A stretch of 64,000 nucleotides of DNA from CBDCYN01 sp965224205 (GTDB lineage: Bacteria > Planctomycetota > Phycisphaerae > Phycisphaerales > Phycisphaeraceae). Made by a program: the position numbers and the translations under genes. Of the stretch, positions 23,512 to 31,961 are shown one piece after another. Where the stretch lies: the NCBI GenBank assembly GCA_965224205.1, contig CBDCYN010000023.1, forward strand, positions 62,001 to 126,000. The letters are read 5' to 3'. The notes beneath the pieces were generated by a model, which saw only the letters and a program-made list of their open reading frames with translations, was not told where the DNA came from and did no database searches. Position 1 is the stretch's first letter; every line of letters begins with the position of its first letter.

Positions 23512-25257
23512 ATGAGAAAGTCATTTTTAAATCAGATCACCAGCAAGCAGTGGAGAAACATCCGCCGTCTAGGCAGAAAAATCACCGCCAGGCGAGGCCG
23601 TCAACCGGTGGGGCAGCTTTTTGAGCCTCTCGAAGGCCGTGTCCTGTATTCAGCGAGTGTGCTGGGCGTGACGTCCACCGCAACGGCCGGGCCGATCATT
23701 GTCGCCACCGGCGCGATTAATGACGTCTCGGAAGCCCACGACCATTTCGGGAAAGAGGTCGTCGCCGGCGACTTCAACGGCGACGGCCGCGACGACCTGG
23801 CGGTGGGCGTGCCCGACGAGGACGTCAACGGCCACGCCGACGCCGGGGCGATCAACGTGATCTACGGTTCAGCCAGCGGTCTAAGCTACGCCAACGATCA
23901 GTTCATCCACCAGAACTCCGGCACCCTCACCAGCTCCGCCGAGGCGGGCGACCACTTCGGCCGCGCCCTGGCGGTGGGCGACTTTAACAACGACGGGTAC
24001 GACGACCTGGCCGTGGGCGTGCCCGGTGAAGACTTCAACAAGACCAACGAAGCCGACGGCGGGGTGGTCCACATCTTGTTCGGGACCTCCAGCGGGTTGA
24101 GCACAACCAAGCACCAGTTCTGGCACCAGGACAAGGCCGGGATCATCAGCTCCGCGGAGGCGGGCGATAAGTTCGGCCGGGCTTTGGCCGCGGGCGATTT
24201 CGACGGCGACGGGATCGACGACCTGGCGATCGGGGTCCACGGCGAGGATCACAACAGCAAGGGCCTCGTCGACGCCGGGGCGGTCAACGTGCTCTACGGC
24301 GTGCAGAACAAGGGCCTGTCTGCCGCTGGCAACCAGATGTGGCATCAGAATACCGCGGGGATATACGGGGTGGCCGAAACGGGCGACCGGTTTGGATACA
24401 CCCTGGCCGCGGGTGATTTCGATAACGATGGAGTCGATGATCTGGCCGTCGGATCGCCCTGGGAGAGCGTCGGTTCCGCCGCTGGCGCCGGGGCGGTCAA
24501 CGTGATCTACGGGACCTTCAACACGGGCCTGACGGCGACGGACAATCAGATCTGGTACCAGGGCCGGTACGGGGAGATCGCGGAAACCGCCGAAGCCAAC
24601 GACAACTTCGGCCTGGCCTTGGCGGCCGGTGACTTCGACGGCGACAACCGCGACGACCTGGCGATCGGCGTGCCCGGAGAGACCCTCAGTGACGGGGTGT
24701 ACGGGCAGGACACCCAGGCCGGCGGCGTGCACGTGCTCTACGGCTCAGCCGAAAAAGGCCTGTGGTTCTGGGGTAACCAGTTCCGCACCCAGAGAACCTC
24801 TGGGATCGACGAGGACTCCGATAGCTACGACCGGTTCGGGTCGGCCCTGGCTACCGGGGACATGAACGGCGACGGGTACGACGAGCTGGCGATCGGGGTA
24901 GCGGGCGAGGACTTCTCCGGGCTCTCGAACGCGGGCGTGGTGCACGTGATCCGCGGGTCGAACCACATCGACTCATACTCGTCCTGGGCCGACAGCGAGA
25001 TGTGGCACCAGAACACGACCGGGGTCTACGACATCGCCGAATCCGGTGACAGCTTCGCGGCCGCTTTAGCGATGGGCGACTTCAACGGCGACGGGGAAGA
25101 CGACCTGGCCGTCGGGGTGCCCAATGAGAACGTGGGCTCGGCCACGAACGCCGGTGCCGTGAACGTGCTCAAAGGCGTCGACTCGTACGAGCTAGAATTC
25201 ACCAGTGGCGGGTTCTGGAACCAGAATAGTGCTTCGAACGTCCTGGTCCCGCTATAA
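23512..25257 (+). CDS. Secreted FG-GAP/integrin-alpha-like seven-bladed propeller
   Basis: 581 residues. A long basic N-terminus ends in FEPLEGRVLYSASV, the planctomycete LEPR-XLL-type motif of exported surface proteins. Then come seven consecutive FG-GAP repeats of ~60-70 residues, each with the pattern DxFGxxLAxGDFNGDGxDDLAVGVP and a calcium-binding DxDxDGxxD loop. Seven is the number of blades in an integrin-alpha beta-propeller, so the domain seems complete. The fifth loop reads DGDNRDD instead of DGDGxDD. A good ribosome binding site (AAGGAG) precedes the ATG. Likely a calcium-dependent adhesive surface protein; it is a plausible client of the SecA/HlyD cassette at 7-14 kb (inference). 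Confidence 0.88.
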   Translation: MRKSFLNQITSKQWRNIRRLGRKITARRGRQPVGQLFEPLEGRVLYSASVLGVTSTATAGPIIVATGAINDVSEAHDHFGKEVVAGDFNGDGRDDLAVGVPDEDVNGHADAGAINVIYGSASGLSYANDQFIHQNSGTLTSSAEAGDHFGRALAVGDFNNDGYDDLAVGVPGEDFNKTNEADGGVVHILFGTSSGLSTTKHQFWHQDKAGIISSAEAGDKFGRALAAGDFDGDGIDDLAIGVHGEDHNSKGLVDAGAVNVLYGVQNKGLSAAGNQMWHQNTAGIYGVAETGDRFGYTLAAGDFDNDGVDDLAVGSPWESVGSAAGAGAVNVIYGTFNTGLTATDNQIWYQGRYGEIAETAEANDNFGLALAAGDFDGDNRDDLAIGVPGETLSDGVYGQDTQAGGVHVLYGSAEKGLWFWGNQFRTQRTSGIDEDSDSYDRFGSALATGDMNGDGYDELAIGVAGEDFSGLSNAGVVHVIRGSNHIDSYSSWADSEMWHQNTTGVYDIAESGDSFAAALAMGDFNGDGEDDLAVGVPNENVGSATNAGAVNVLKGVDSYELEFTSGGFWNQNSASNVLVPL

Positions 25258-25307
25258 GCGATACGGGTTTTAGGAAGAAGTGGGAAGAAGTTTGAGAACT
25301 CCTTAAA

Positions 25308-25343
25308 CGGGGCCGGTGCAGAATCGCCGGCCCTGTTTGTTTG
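25308..25343 (+). terminator. Possible intrinsic terminator after the FG-GAP gene
   Basis: GGGGCCGG and CCGGCCC (25309-25316 and 25327-25333) form a GC stem with a ~10-base loop followed by TGTTTGTTTGG. The T tract is broken, so efficiency is uncertain. Confidence 0.5.
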
Positions 25344-25408
25344 GTGTATCGGGCACGGGGTGACGACTCAAAGAGATAGACACACCTGGATAGGAAGGCG
25401 CCGGGGCG

Positions 25409-26242
25409 TCACGCATCGCGCCGATCGGTGCTCTCGAAGATCTTGTCGGCGCTGCCGGCGACAAACCCCTCGAACCGCTGACCGCCGGGCATCGTGTAGC
25501 GCCACGCGAATTCGTAGTAGCACGACGGGATCATGTGCTGGCCGTCGGTGAAGGGTGCGCGAGCCTCAGCGGCGAGCGTCGAGGACTGCTCGAGGTAAAC
25601 CTCCGGGCCGCCCTTGACCTTCCCGCCGCTGGCGTTGAGCTCGAACCCCTGTTCTTCTAGGTAGTCGTTGAACACGGCGAGGTTTTCGAACCCGCCTAAC
25701 CGGCCCACGTCGACGGTGAAATGATTAGCCCGCAACCCCCACGCCGCCAACCACGCCCCGTATTCGCTCTGGGCACGAAGGGTTTCATAGTCTCGGTAAG
25801 AGACGTCCCACAACCGGCCCACCACCGGCAAGTCGTCCCGCTGCGGCAGACCGTCAGGCAGCTGATCGAGTAAACCCGCGACGATCCGGCCAAACGGGGC
25901 GGAGAATTCACCGACTTTCAACTGGCTGATAAAGATCTTCGGGTTCGTGGGGTCGCGGTGCTCGTAGTGCTTGGCGACGAGTTTCTTTTGAGGGAATTCA
26001 TACGCTGCCCGGGCTTCATAGCCGTGCTTAACAAACGGGCCAGCCAACGCGTCGATACCGATCCGAGGGTCGTCGAAGGTCCTAAACGCGATGTGGTCGT
26101 TGACGATGCGTTGATGGCTATCGGCGCCCGTCGTGGCGTCGCCGGCTTGATGGGTCGTCAACAAATCTTGGATCACCCGTGCCTGGGGGTTGAGCGCGGC
26201 GTAGTCGTCCCACAGCCGCGATAACAGTTGGTGGAGAGTCAT
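25409..26242 (-). CDS. DUF1338 protein, 2-oxoadipate dioxygenase/decarboxylase-like
   Basis: 277 residues of the DUF1338 (HglS/YdcJ) family, a VOC-fold Fe(II) enzyme group. The characterised member converts 2-oxoadipate to 2-hydroxyglutarate in lysine breakdown. Visible landmarks: NDHIAFRTF with the first metal His, KHYEHRDP, IFISQL, NHFTVDVG with another His, and EVYLEQSSTLA with an acidic ligand. It is much shorter than the ~460-residue Pseudomonas enzyme but close to the short DUF1338 form. The start at 26242 gives the family N-terminus. No lysine-catabolic neighbours are seen, so the actual substrate is unknown. Confidence 0.85.
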   Translation of the reverse strand: MTLHQLLSRLWDDYAALNPQARVIQDLLTTHQAGDATTGADSHQRIVNDHIAFRTFDDPRIGIDALAGPFVKHGYEARAAYEFPQKKLVAKHYEHRDPTNPKIFISQLKVGEFSAPFGRIVAGLLDQLPDGLPQRDDLPVVGRLWDVSYRDYETLRAQSEYGAWLAAWGLRANHFTVDVGRLGGFENLAVFNDYLEEQGFELNASGGKVKGGPEVYLEQSSTLAAEARAPFTDGQHMIPSCYYEFAWRYTMPGGQRFEGFVAGSADKIFESTDRRDA

Positions 26243-27245
26243 CCGTTGGGTCCGTTATCGAGAGGTTTACAAAATGGTCGTGCCCCGTCACCCTGACGAA
26301 CTGTGCCAGTCTCCGAACAGTGGGGCGAGAAAACCAGGTTGTCAAGCCGGCTTGTCAAGCCAGACCCCCGACCGGACGTGGGAAATACACCCTTTTTTTG
26401 ATTTCAACCTCGGCGCTAGTGGCGTGCGTCCATCAGATCTGGTAAAATAGGCAAATCGAGTTTGAGAGCCTCAATCCAAATTAGTCGTATGAACGATCGA
26501 TGACTTGGCTGCTCAAACTCCGGTGGGTTTGAGACGTCCAATCCGTAACGTGGCGTTGGTATGACCAAGCTGAATGTTTCGGTTCCCATGGCGGGTGGGG
26601 AGCGGGCTATAGCGGTATGCGCGGGTTGTGTCGTGCCCATCGCGACCTTAGACAACATGATGACAAGACCTGCCGGGCAGGTCACCCACGAAGCTTCAGA
26701 TGCAGCAACGCAAGCGAGTCAGGTCAACGACCCGGTTCGACCCCACGAGCCCAACAACACAACGGTTCGGCAGGTCGGGGCGGTGGCCGTGTGACCCGAT
26801 ACGCAGTTGCGCCGACTCGATGTTTCTATGAAGTATTTCAATGAGGAGTTCCGTCAGCAAGACAAGAAAGGAGGAAACCCAGATGCAGCCGCGAAACCCG
26901 AACTGCCCAAATAAAGGCAGCCCTCTTGATGCCTAAAGGATGAACGGACCCGGGCAAGGATCGTATCCATCGCCAACATCAAGAAAGGCTGCAAAGTTAT
27001 TGTATCAACATCCCTCGGATCGCGCTGGGTCTGTGTGACGGCCTGGGGTAATCTTGTGCCCTCCTCGCTGGGCCGCCACAGGCTACAGGCCGTTTAGAGC
27101 TGTAGGACCGGCGGGCCTGCTGCAACGGGTTGGCGATCCGTGACTTCAACTTCGTTACTAGTGCACGGTGATTATCCGTCCCGTGAGCAGCGTCCGGTTG
27201 CGGCGCTGCCCACGGGGCTTTAATCCCTCCATAGGAACTAAAATC
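26243..27245. other. Kilobase without a recognised gene
   Basis: Several short frames exist, none with family resemblance. A 28-codon frame at 26828-26914 (MKYFNEEFRQQDKKGG...) and a strong AAAGGAGGAAA at 26869 are noted but unsupported. A direct repeat of CTTGTCAAGCC occurs near 26338-26362. The region may hold decayed genes or an untranslated RNA. Confidence 0.4.
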
Positions 27246-28193
27246 ATGAAAAACAAGCATATAACAAGATCTACCGCCCTAATGGGGCTGGTCGTGGGGC
27301 TGTCTCTAACGACGGCTTGGGCACAGGAACAAGGCCAATCGTTTCAGGTCATGGAGGTCAAGAATTTCTTAGTCCAAGCCGAAGGCGGCGAGGTCGACTT
27401 CGACGGTCAAACCCGCGAGACCGGGGCGATCGCGTTCGAACAGATCGGCGTGGGACACGCCGCGATCGAGCTCGACCGCGAACCCACCGGCCAACTGCCC
27501 CAAGGCCGGCTGCGGATCAACCTCGAGGGTGAACTCAAATCCCCTCTGCTCGAAGAGCTTGAAGAAGGGGCGTTTACCGGCACGATGCAGCTCGACATCC
27601 CCTGGCAGCAAACCGATAACGGGCAGATCATCGCAGGCGGCAGCGACATCAACGTATCGTTCTGGGACATCGCCCATACCCACCACATCTGGTGGCACTT
27701 CTGGCACTTCTGGATCATCGACCCGTGGGTATGGGTTGACTTTGCAGAAGCCGGGATCGGGATGGAATTTGAGTGGAACGTGTTGACCGACGACACCGCC
27801 ACACCCCAGGTCGAGGTCATCGATCTCAATTGGGAAGACCTCGGCGGCGGGGTCAGCAAGCACGTAGGCGGCCAGGGGCAGATGCTCATGGACGTGGTCG
27901 AGCCGGTCCTGGGCGACCTGAGCATCGACGGGCAGCTCAACAACGGCGACATCCAGGGCTTCATCGACGCGGCGTTGCAGGGCGACGAGGCCTCACCGCT
28001 CGAAATCGCCCTGGCCGACTTCGACGCCGACGGGCGGATCTCCAACCAGGACATCGCCCCGTTCGTCGACGCGCTGCTCGGAGCCGGGGTCTCAGCCGAA
28101 GAGCTTCAAGCCTTGGCGGCGATCCCCGAACCGGCCAGCGCGGTGATCCTCACGATCGGGTCCCTGCTCCTTGGGCGGCGGCGTAATCCGTAA
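27246..28193 (+). CDS. PEP-CTERM protein with dockerin-like EF-hand segment
   Basis: 315 residues. The signal peptide is about 1-26 (ALMGLVVGLSLTTAWAQ). The middle carries an extraordinary His/Trp-rich stretch (HHIWWHFWHFWIIDPW) near residues 149-164. Towards the end, two calcium-loop motifs (DLSIDGQLNNGDIQGFI and DFDADGRISNQDIAPFV) resemble the paired EF hands of type I dockerins. The protein ends IPEPASAVILTIGSLLLGRRRNP: PEP motif, hydrophobic helix and arginine cluster of a PEP-CTERM signal, recognised by exosortase. Start chosen at MKNKH, consistent with a signal peptide. Surface-anchored or released; function unknown. Confidence 0.87.
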   Translation: MKNKHITRSTALMGLVVGLSLTTAWAQEQGQSFQVMEVKNFLVQAEGGEVDFDGQTRETGAIAFEQIGVGHAAIELDREPTGQLPQGRLRINLEGELKSPLLEELEEGAFTGTMQLDIPWQQTDNGQIIAGGSDINVSFWDIAHTHHIWWHFWHFWIIDPWVWVDFAEAGIGMEFEWNVLTDDTATPQVEVIDLNWEDLGGGVSKHVGGQGQMLMDVVEPVLGDLSIDGQLNNGDIQGFIDAALQGDEASPLEIALADFDADGRISNQDIAPFVDALLGAGVSAEELQALAAIPEPASAVILTIGSLLLGRRRNP

Positions 28194-28239
28194 CCCCATG
28201 GGCGAGTTTCTGTCAATGTGTGGACCCGTTTCTCGTACC

Positions 28240-28295
28240 CATCGCCCCCGGGGCTCCGCCGTGGCGGGGTTTGCCCGGGGACTAAATCACTGAAT
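28240..28295 (+). terminator. GC-rich hairpin between two PEP-CTERM genes
   Basis: CCCCGG ... CCGGGG encloses CTCCGCC/GGCGGGG, giving a nested stem; there is no strong T run afterwards. It may attenuate transcription or protect the upstream mRNA end. Confidence 0.35.
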
Positions 28296-28311
28296 TAAGG
28301 AATCATTCTCC

Positions 28312-29022
28312 ATGGATATAAAAAAATTCATCCGCTACAGCGTCAGCGGCCTGATCCCCCTGTGCTTGATCGCCGCGATCACCGACCCCGCCGGTGCCGC
28401 CCGGCTTTGGTTTAGTGACACCCCTACCCCCGCGGCCGTAACCAACCCGACCTTGACCATCCCGGTCGGCGGCAGTGGTTCGTTGTACCTCTACGCCGAG
28501 GTCACCGCCGGCGAGGTGATAACCGGCCTCGGGCTCGATATCGATGCGACGACCCCCGGGATCGCCTCGGGCACGATCGGCAGCTGGGCCAACCCCAACT
28601 TCTCGGGTCAAGACCGGTGGAATACCTCGTCCGGGGGTCAGGACCATGTCTTCACCGCCGGTGAATTGGTGTCCGGCCTCAACGCCGTGGCGGTCTCGGG
28701 GGTGTGGGGCCTCAACGGCAATGTCGCCGCGGCCCTCGACCCGCTCTACGACGCGACGACCTTGAGCGTGCTGGTGGGCCGGATCGACGTGACCGGCGAC
28801 AGCGTTGGGTCCACCGATGTGTTCCTGGCGATCGGCCCGGCGACGATCGCGGGCGTGGCGAACATCGAGTTCGGGGCCGCCGACGCGGCGATGGTCCCCA
28901 CCGGGGCGGTCGGGACTGCTAGCAACGTGGCCGACGCGAGGATCGTCGTCACCCCCGAGCCGGCGACGTTCGCGGTCCTAGCGGTAGCGTTCGCCGGGTT
29001 CATCCAGCGAAGCCGAAGCTGA
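28312..29022 (+). CDS. PEP-CTERM secreted protein
   Basis: 236 residues. Signal peptide at about 1-29 (SVSGLIPLCLIAAITDPAGAA). The mature part is rich in Gly/Ala/Thr/Val and looks like one beta-sandwich domain, with VGGSGSLYLYAEVTAGEVI and LGLDIDATTPGIA resembling cohesin-like or other anchor-independent sandwich domains. The C-terminus TPEPATFAVLAVAFAGFIQRSRS is a PEP-CTERM signal. TAAGGA precedes the ATG. It follows another PEP-CTERM gene by 118 bp, and a strong terminator lies 140 bp downstream. The neighbouring dockerin-like protein makes a cohesin-dockerin pairing worth considering, but this is inference. Confidence 0.85.
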   Translation: MDIKKFIRYSVSGLIPLCLIAAITDPAGAARLWFSDTPTPAAVTNPTLTIPVGGSGSLYLYAEVTAGEVITGLGLDIDATTPGIASGTIGSWANPNFSGQDRWNTSSGGQDHVFTAGELVSGLNAVAVSGVWGLNGNVAAALDPLYDATTLSVLVGRIDVTGDSVGSTDVFLAIGPATIAGVANIEFGAADAAMVPTGAVGTASNVADARIVVTPEPATFAVLAVAFAGFIQRSRS

Positions 29023-29164
29023 CCTGCGGGGGTCGCGTTGATCGTCGGTTGGTGCCACGAAAGATGCGACCGAGAACAACAACGATGTAACCGACGCGGC
29101 ATCCAAAGAATCGCGTCCAAATACGCGTCGTACGGCTTCACAGTCGACCGATACGACGCGCAGC

Positions 29165-29197
29165 AGCCGCTGTCATTGCATGACAGCGGCTTTTTTT
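29165..29197 (+). terminator. Intrinsic terminator
   Basis: Perfect 11-bp stem AGCCGCTGTCA / TGACAGCGGCT with a 5-base loop (TTGCA), followed by seven T. Plus-strand orientation ends transcription from the PEP-CTERM genes before the convergent polysaccharide cluster. Confidence 0.85.
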
Positions 29198-29233
29198 ACC
29201 CCGTCGAAGGCGAGGGCCAGCAGGGGGCCTCGT

Positions 29234-29259
29234 GCTGCCTCACGGTCGCGGCTCGCTAG
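29234..29259. repeat. Solo arm of the CCTCACGGTCGCGGCTCGCT repeat
   Basis: GCTGCCTCACGGTCGCGGCT followed by CGCTAG, identical to the module inside the MITEs at 20944 and 58628, here without recognisable partner arm. Lies between a terminator and the convergent acyltransferase stop. Confidence 0.6.
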
Positions 29260-29272
29260 CAGGCCTACTTGC

Positions 29273-30457
29273 TCACGATGATGTCGGCTCGGCGCCGGGT
29301 TTCTTGTAGGGGAAATACCGTTTGAGGTTGTTAATCGGTTTCTCGAACAGATGCCAAGATACCGCCGCCACCAGCACCGAGGCGCTGACCAGCAAAACAA
29401 ACCGAAGACCGGGCGACCCGTGCGTCGGGTACGGCCATTGGAGAGCGGTGAACACCCGTTGGAGGATCTCGGGCATGAAGTTGTGGAGCACATAGATCCC
29501 GTAACTGATCTTCCCGACGCTCGTGAGCACCGGCTGCCTCAGCAGCCACCCCGCCGGGCCGCCGAACCCGTGGGCCGCCGACCCGATCAACCACACGAAG
29601 AACAGCCCCAACACCGACCGCTGAAAGACGGTGTCCACCCCGTGGGGAAAGGCCCGGGTGTAATGCATGAACATGAAGGCGATAAACAACGGCCCTCCGA
29701 CACGGAGCCCCGCTTGCAGCAGGCGGCGGTAGCGTTCCGGGCGTTGGTCCCCCTCGACCATCCACAGCGCCAGCAACGCCCCGAACCCCAGCGTGTCGAG
29801 ATTCGCGATCAGAAGCACCTTCCGCATCATGTAGTCGGTGCCCATCAGCCCGGTCACAGCCCGGAACGCCGGCCCGGCAAGGATCGTCGCGAGGATCACC
29901 GGCCCCAGGGATCGGCGTGGCGTCAACAAGATCACGAACGGCCACACTAGGTAGAACTGTTCCTCCACCGCCAGGGTCCAGAAATGGGTCACCGAGCCGT
30001 GCCCCTTGCCGATCAACATGAAATAAATATTCGAGGTATAGGTCACGTGCCACCCGATCGTCTCGGCGACCGGCCCCACCCCGGCCAGGCCCAGCACGAT
30101 CAAAGCCGCGTAGAACAGCGGGAAGATCCGAAGCGACCGACGCAGGTAGAACTGCCGGGCGGTATACCACGGCGACTGGGCCCCCGATTCAGAAAGCGTT
30201 TTGCCGTGCAGCAGGATGCGGGTAATCAAGAATCCGCTTAGGACAAAAAACAGCTGCACCCCCAGCTCGTCCCAAGGCAGGCAACGGCTCACCGCGGTGT
30301 TGTGGAGGAAGTGGGTGATCAGCACCGCCATGACGGCTAGGGTCCGCAGGGCGTCGAGCTGGATCATGTGCCCGGTGGGCTCGAGGCCACGGGCAGACCG
30401 ACCGGTGGCGATAGGCCGGCCGGGCGGGTGGGGTCGTGCTTGCGGAGCGGTCGCCAT
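29273..30457 (-). CDS. Acyltransferase family 3 (OafA-like) membrane protein
   Basis: 394 residues. Polytopic acyltransferase that O-acetylates or otherwise acylates surface sugars. Signature motifs are LDALRTLAVMAVLITHFLHN (catalytic R...H region), HFWTLAVEEQFYLVWP, and around ten hydrophobic helices. The N-terminus before LDALRTL is proline/arginine-rich, and the start could instead be the ATG at 30367; neither has a strong ribosome binding site. It is the last gene of the minus-strand glycan cluster, so decoration of the polysaccharide made by the upstream glycosyltransferases is likely. Confidence 0.9.
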   Translation of the reverse strand: MATAPQARPHPPGRPIATGRSARGLEPTGHMIQLDALRTLAVMAVLITHFLHNTAVSRCLPWDELGVQLFFVLSGFLITRILLHGKTLSESGAQSPWYTARQFYLRRSLRIFPLFYAALIVLGLAGVGPVAETIGWHVTYTSNIYFMLIGKGHGSVTHFWTLAVEEQFYLVWPFVILLTPRRSLGPVILATILAGPAFRAVTGLMGTDYMMRKVLLIANLDTLGFGALLALWMVEGDQRPERYRRLLQAGLRVGGPLFIAFMFMHYTRAFPHGVDTVFQRSVLGLFFVWLIGSAAHGFGGPAGWLLRQPVLTSVGKISYGIYVLHNFMPEILQRVFTALQWPYPTHGSPGLRFVLLVSASVLVAAVSWHLFEKPINNLKRYFPYKKPGAEPTSS

Positions 30458-30585
30458 GGTCTAGTACGCTCGTCGGCTTAGCCCGATCGCCTTGCTTATG
30501 CCCGGGGTGAAAAAATCTCTCCAAACCGGTTCGGTGCCGCGACGGTGAAAACCACGGTCCGATATGCCCCCGGCCGTCCACGCGA

Positions 30586-31941
30586 TTACGCCAAGACAAG
30601 GGACCCCTCTTCGGTGACCGGCTCGGCGACCTCCTCGAGCTCGAGCACCTCGAGCGTCTCGAGCGCAAAGCCCGTCTCCGACACCCGGTTGACGTATGTC
30701 ACCGTGCACAGACCCAGCACCGCCACGATGTACCCGACCTCCACCGCTTCCATCCCGATGAACATGCTGCAGATCATAAACCCCGCGATCGAGATGCTGA
30801 CCATCTGCCCGAAGTAGCGGGGCCAATGCAGCCGCTTGGCGGTGTGCGTCGTGGTCATCAGGTAAGACGACCACGCGGCCCCGAAGTAAAAGAAAAACAA
30901 CCCGAACATCCCCAGAAACCCGTAATCCGCGCCCGTCTGGAGGAACAGGTTGTGCACGCTCTTGTTATTCGATAGCCCATACGTGCTGCTGAGAAGATTA
31001 AAATTCCTCGGCCCCACGCCCAGCGGGTTATCCAACATACAATTCCACGCCGCGCGCCATGTATAGAACCGGCTATTGGCCGACGCGTCGCGGCGTTCAG
31101 GATCCGCGAAGATCGACCAGAACTCTTCCCGCACCTGCCCCCCGGCCAGCACCAGCGAAACGACCACGAATCCGACCGCGATCCCGATCGTCAGGATCTT
31201 ATTGGGCAGGTGGAACAGCGCCACGATAAACGTCGCCATCCCCACCACGCACACCCCCAGCATCCCCCCGCGCGAGAAGCTAAAGAACACCACGTGGATC
31301 AGCAGCACCGCCGCCCCGAAGCACAACCCCTTGACCCACAGCCGGCGATCGTAGATCCCCATGAAGAACGCCAGCGGCACCCCGAGGACCATGATCATCG
31401 CCGCCCCGTTGTTGTCCACCGAACCGAACCCGTGCATCAAGATCCGGTTCCACCGGTCGAAGTAGTACTGGCTGTTGAACATCCACGCCAGGTAACCCAG
31501 CGTCCCGGTGGTTACCCACGCGAAGATCTTGATCTGTTGCTCCTCACGCACGATCGTCACGGTCAGCAGGATGATCAACAGGATCTTGAACTGGAGCGTC
31601 CAATTGGCCCACGCGTACGCCGGGTGAACCGCCAGGAACTGGGCCCCAAAGGCCCCCGACGCCAGATAAACCACAATCCCGATCAGCGAGGCCTTGACCC
31701 AGAACCCTTTGATCCCCGACCAATCCCCGAACCCACTAAACACCCACCCCGCCAGCAGCGTCATCCCCAAGTAATAGCTGTACCGCCGGGTCGGGTAGCT
31801 AACCCAGAACCACAGGAACGTCGGGCGCAGGATCGAGAACGCGTAAAACGCCATCAGCCCGATAAAAGGCGACAAGACCCCCCCCACCGCACCGTAAACA
31901 AACAGCAAGTTGGTAAACAACCAACCAAACTGCAACGACAT
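30586..31941 (-). CDS. O-antigen ligase / polymerase-like membrane protein
   Basis: 451 residues, about twelve hydrophobic helices. Resembles the O-antigen ligase (Wzy_C, PF04932) superfamily, in particular the exosortase-system-associated putative O-glycosylation ligases that open with a long run of helices (FLWFWVSYPTRRYSYYLGM). The large periplasmic loop region contains FYTWRAAWNCMLDNPLGVGP and SVHNLFLQTGADYGFLG, typical ligase loop motifs with a conserved His. The C-terminus is acidic and cytoplasmic. It either polymerises or transfers the glycan; linkage with many PEP-CTERM proteins suggests glycan attachment to exported proteins, but no exosortase is in view. Confidence 0.85.
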   Translation of the reverse strand: MSLQFGWLFTNLLFVYGAVGGVLSPFIGLMAFYAFSILRPTFLWFWVSYPTRRYSYYLGMTLLAGWVFSGFGDWSGIKGFWVKASLIGIVVYLASGAFGAQFLAVHPAYAWANWTLQFKILLIILLTVTIVREEQQIKIFAWVTTGTLGYLAWMFNSQYYFDRWNRILMHGFGSVDNNGAAMIMVLGVPLAFFMGIYDRRLWVKGLCFGAAVLLIHVVFFSFSRGGMLGVCVVGMATFIVALFHLPNKILTIGIAVGFVVVSLVLAGGQVREEFWSIFADPERRDASANSRFYTWRAAWNCMLDNPLGVGPRNFNLLSSTYGLSNNKSVHNLFLQTGADYGFLGMFGLFFFYFGAAWSSYLMTTTHTAKRLHWPRYFGQMVSISIAGFMICSMFIGMEAVEVGYIVAVLGLCTVTYVNRVSETGFALETLEVLELEEVAEPVTEEGSLVLA

Positions 31942-31961
31942 GACGCTTTACTCCATCAGCT

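Noticed and set aside
26561..26794. 77-codon frame in the large gap before the PEP-CTERM pair
   Set aside because: No family, no ribosome site, composition not gene-like.
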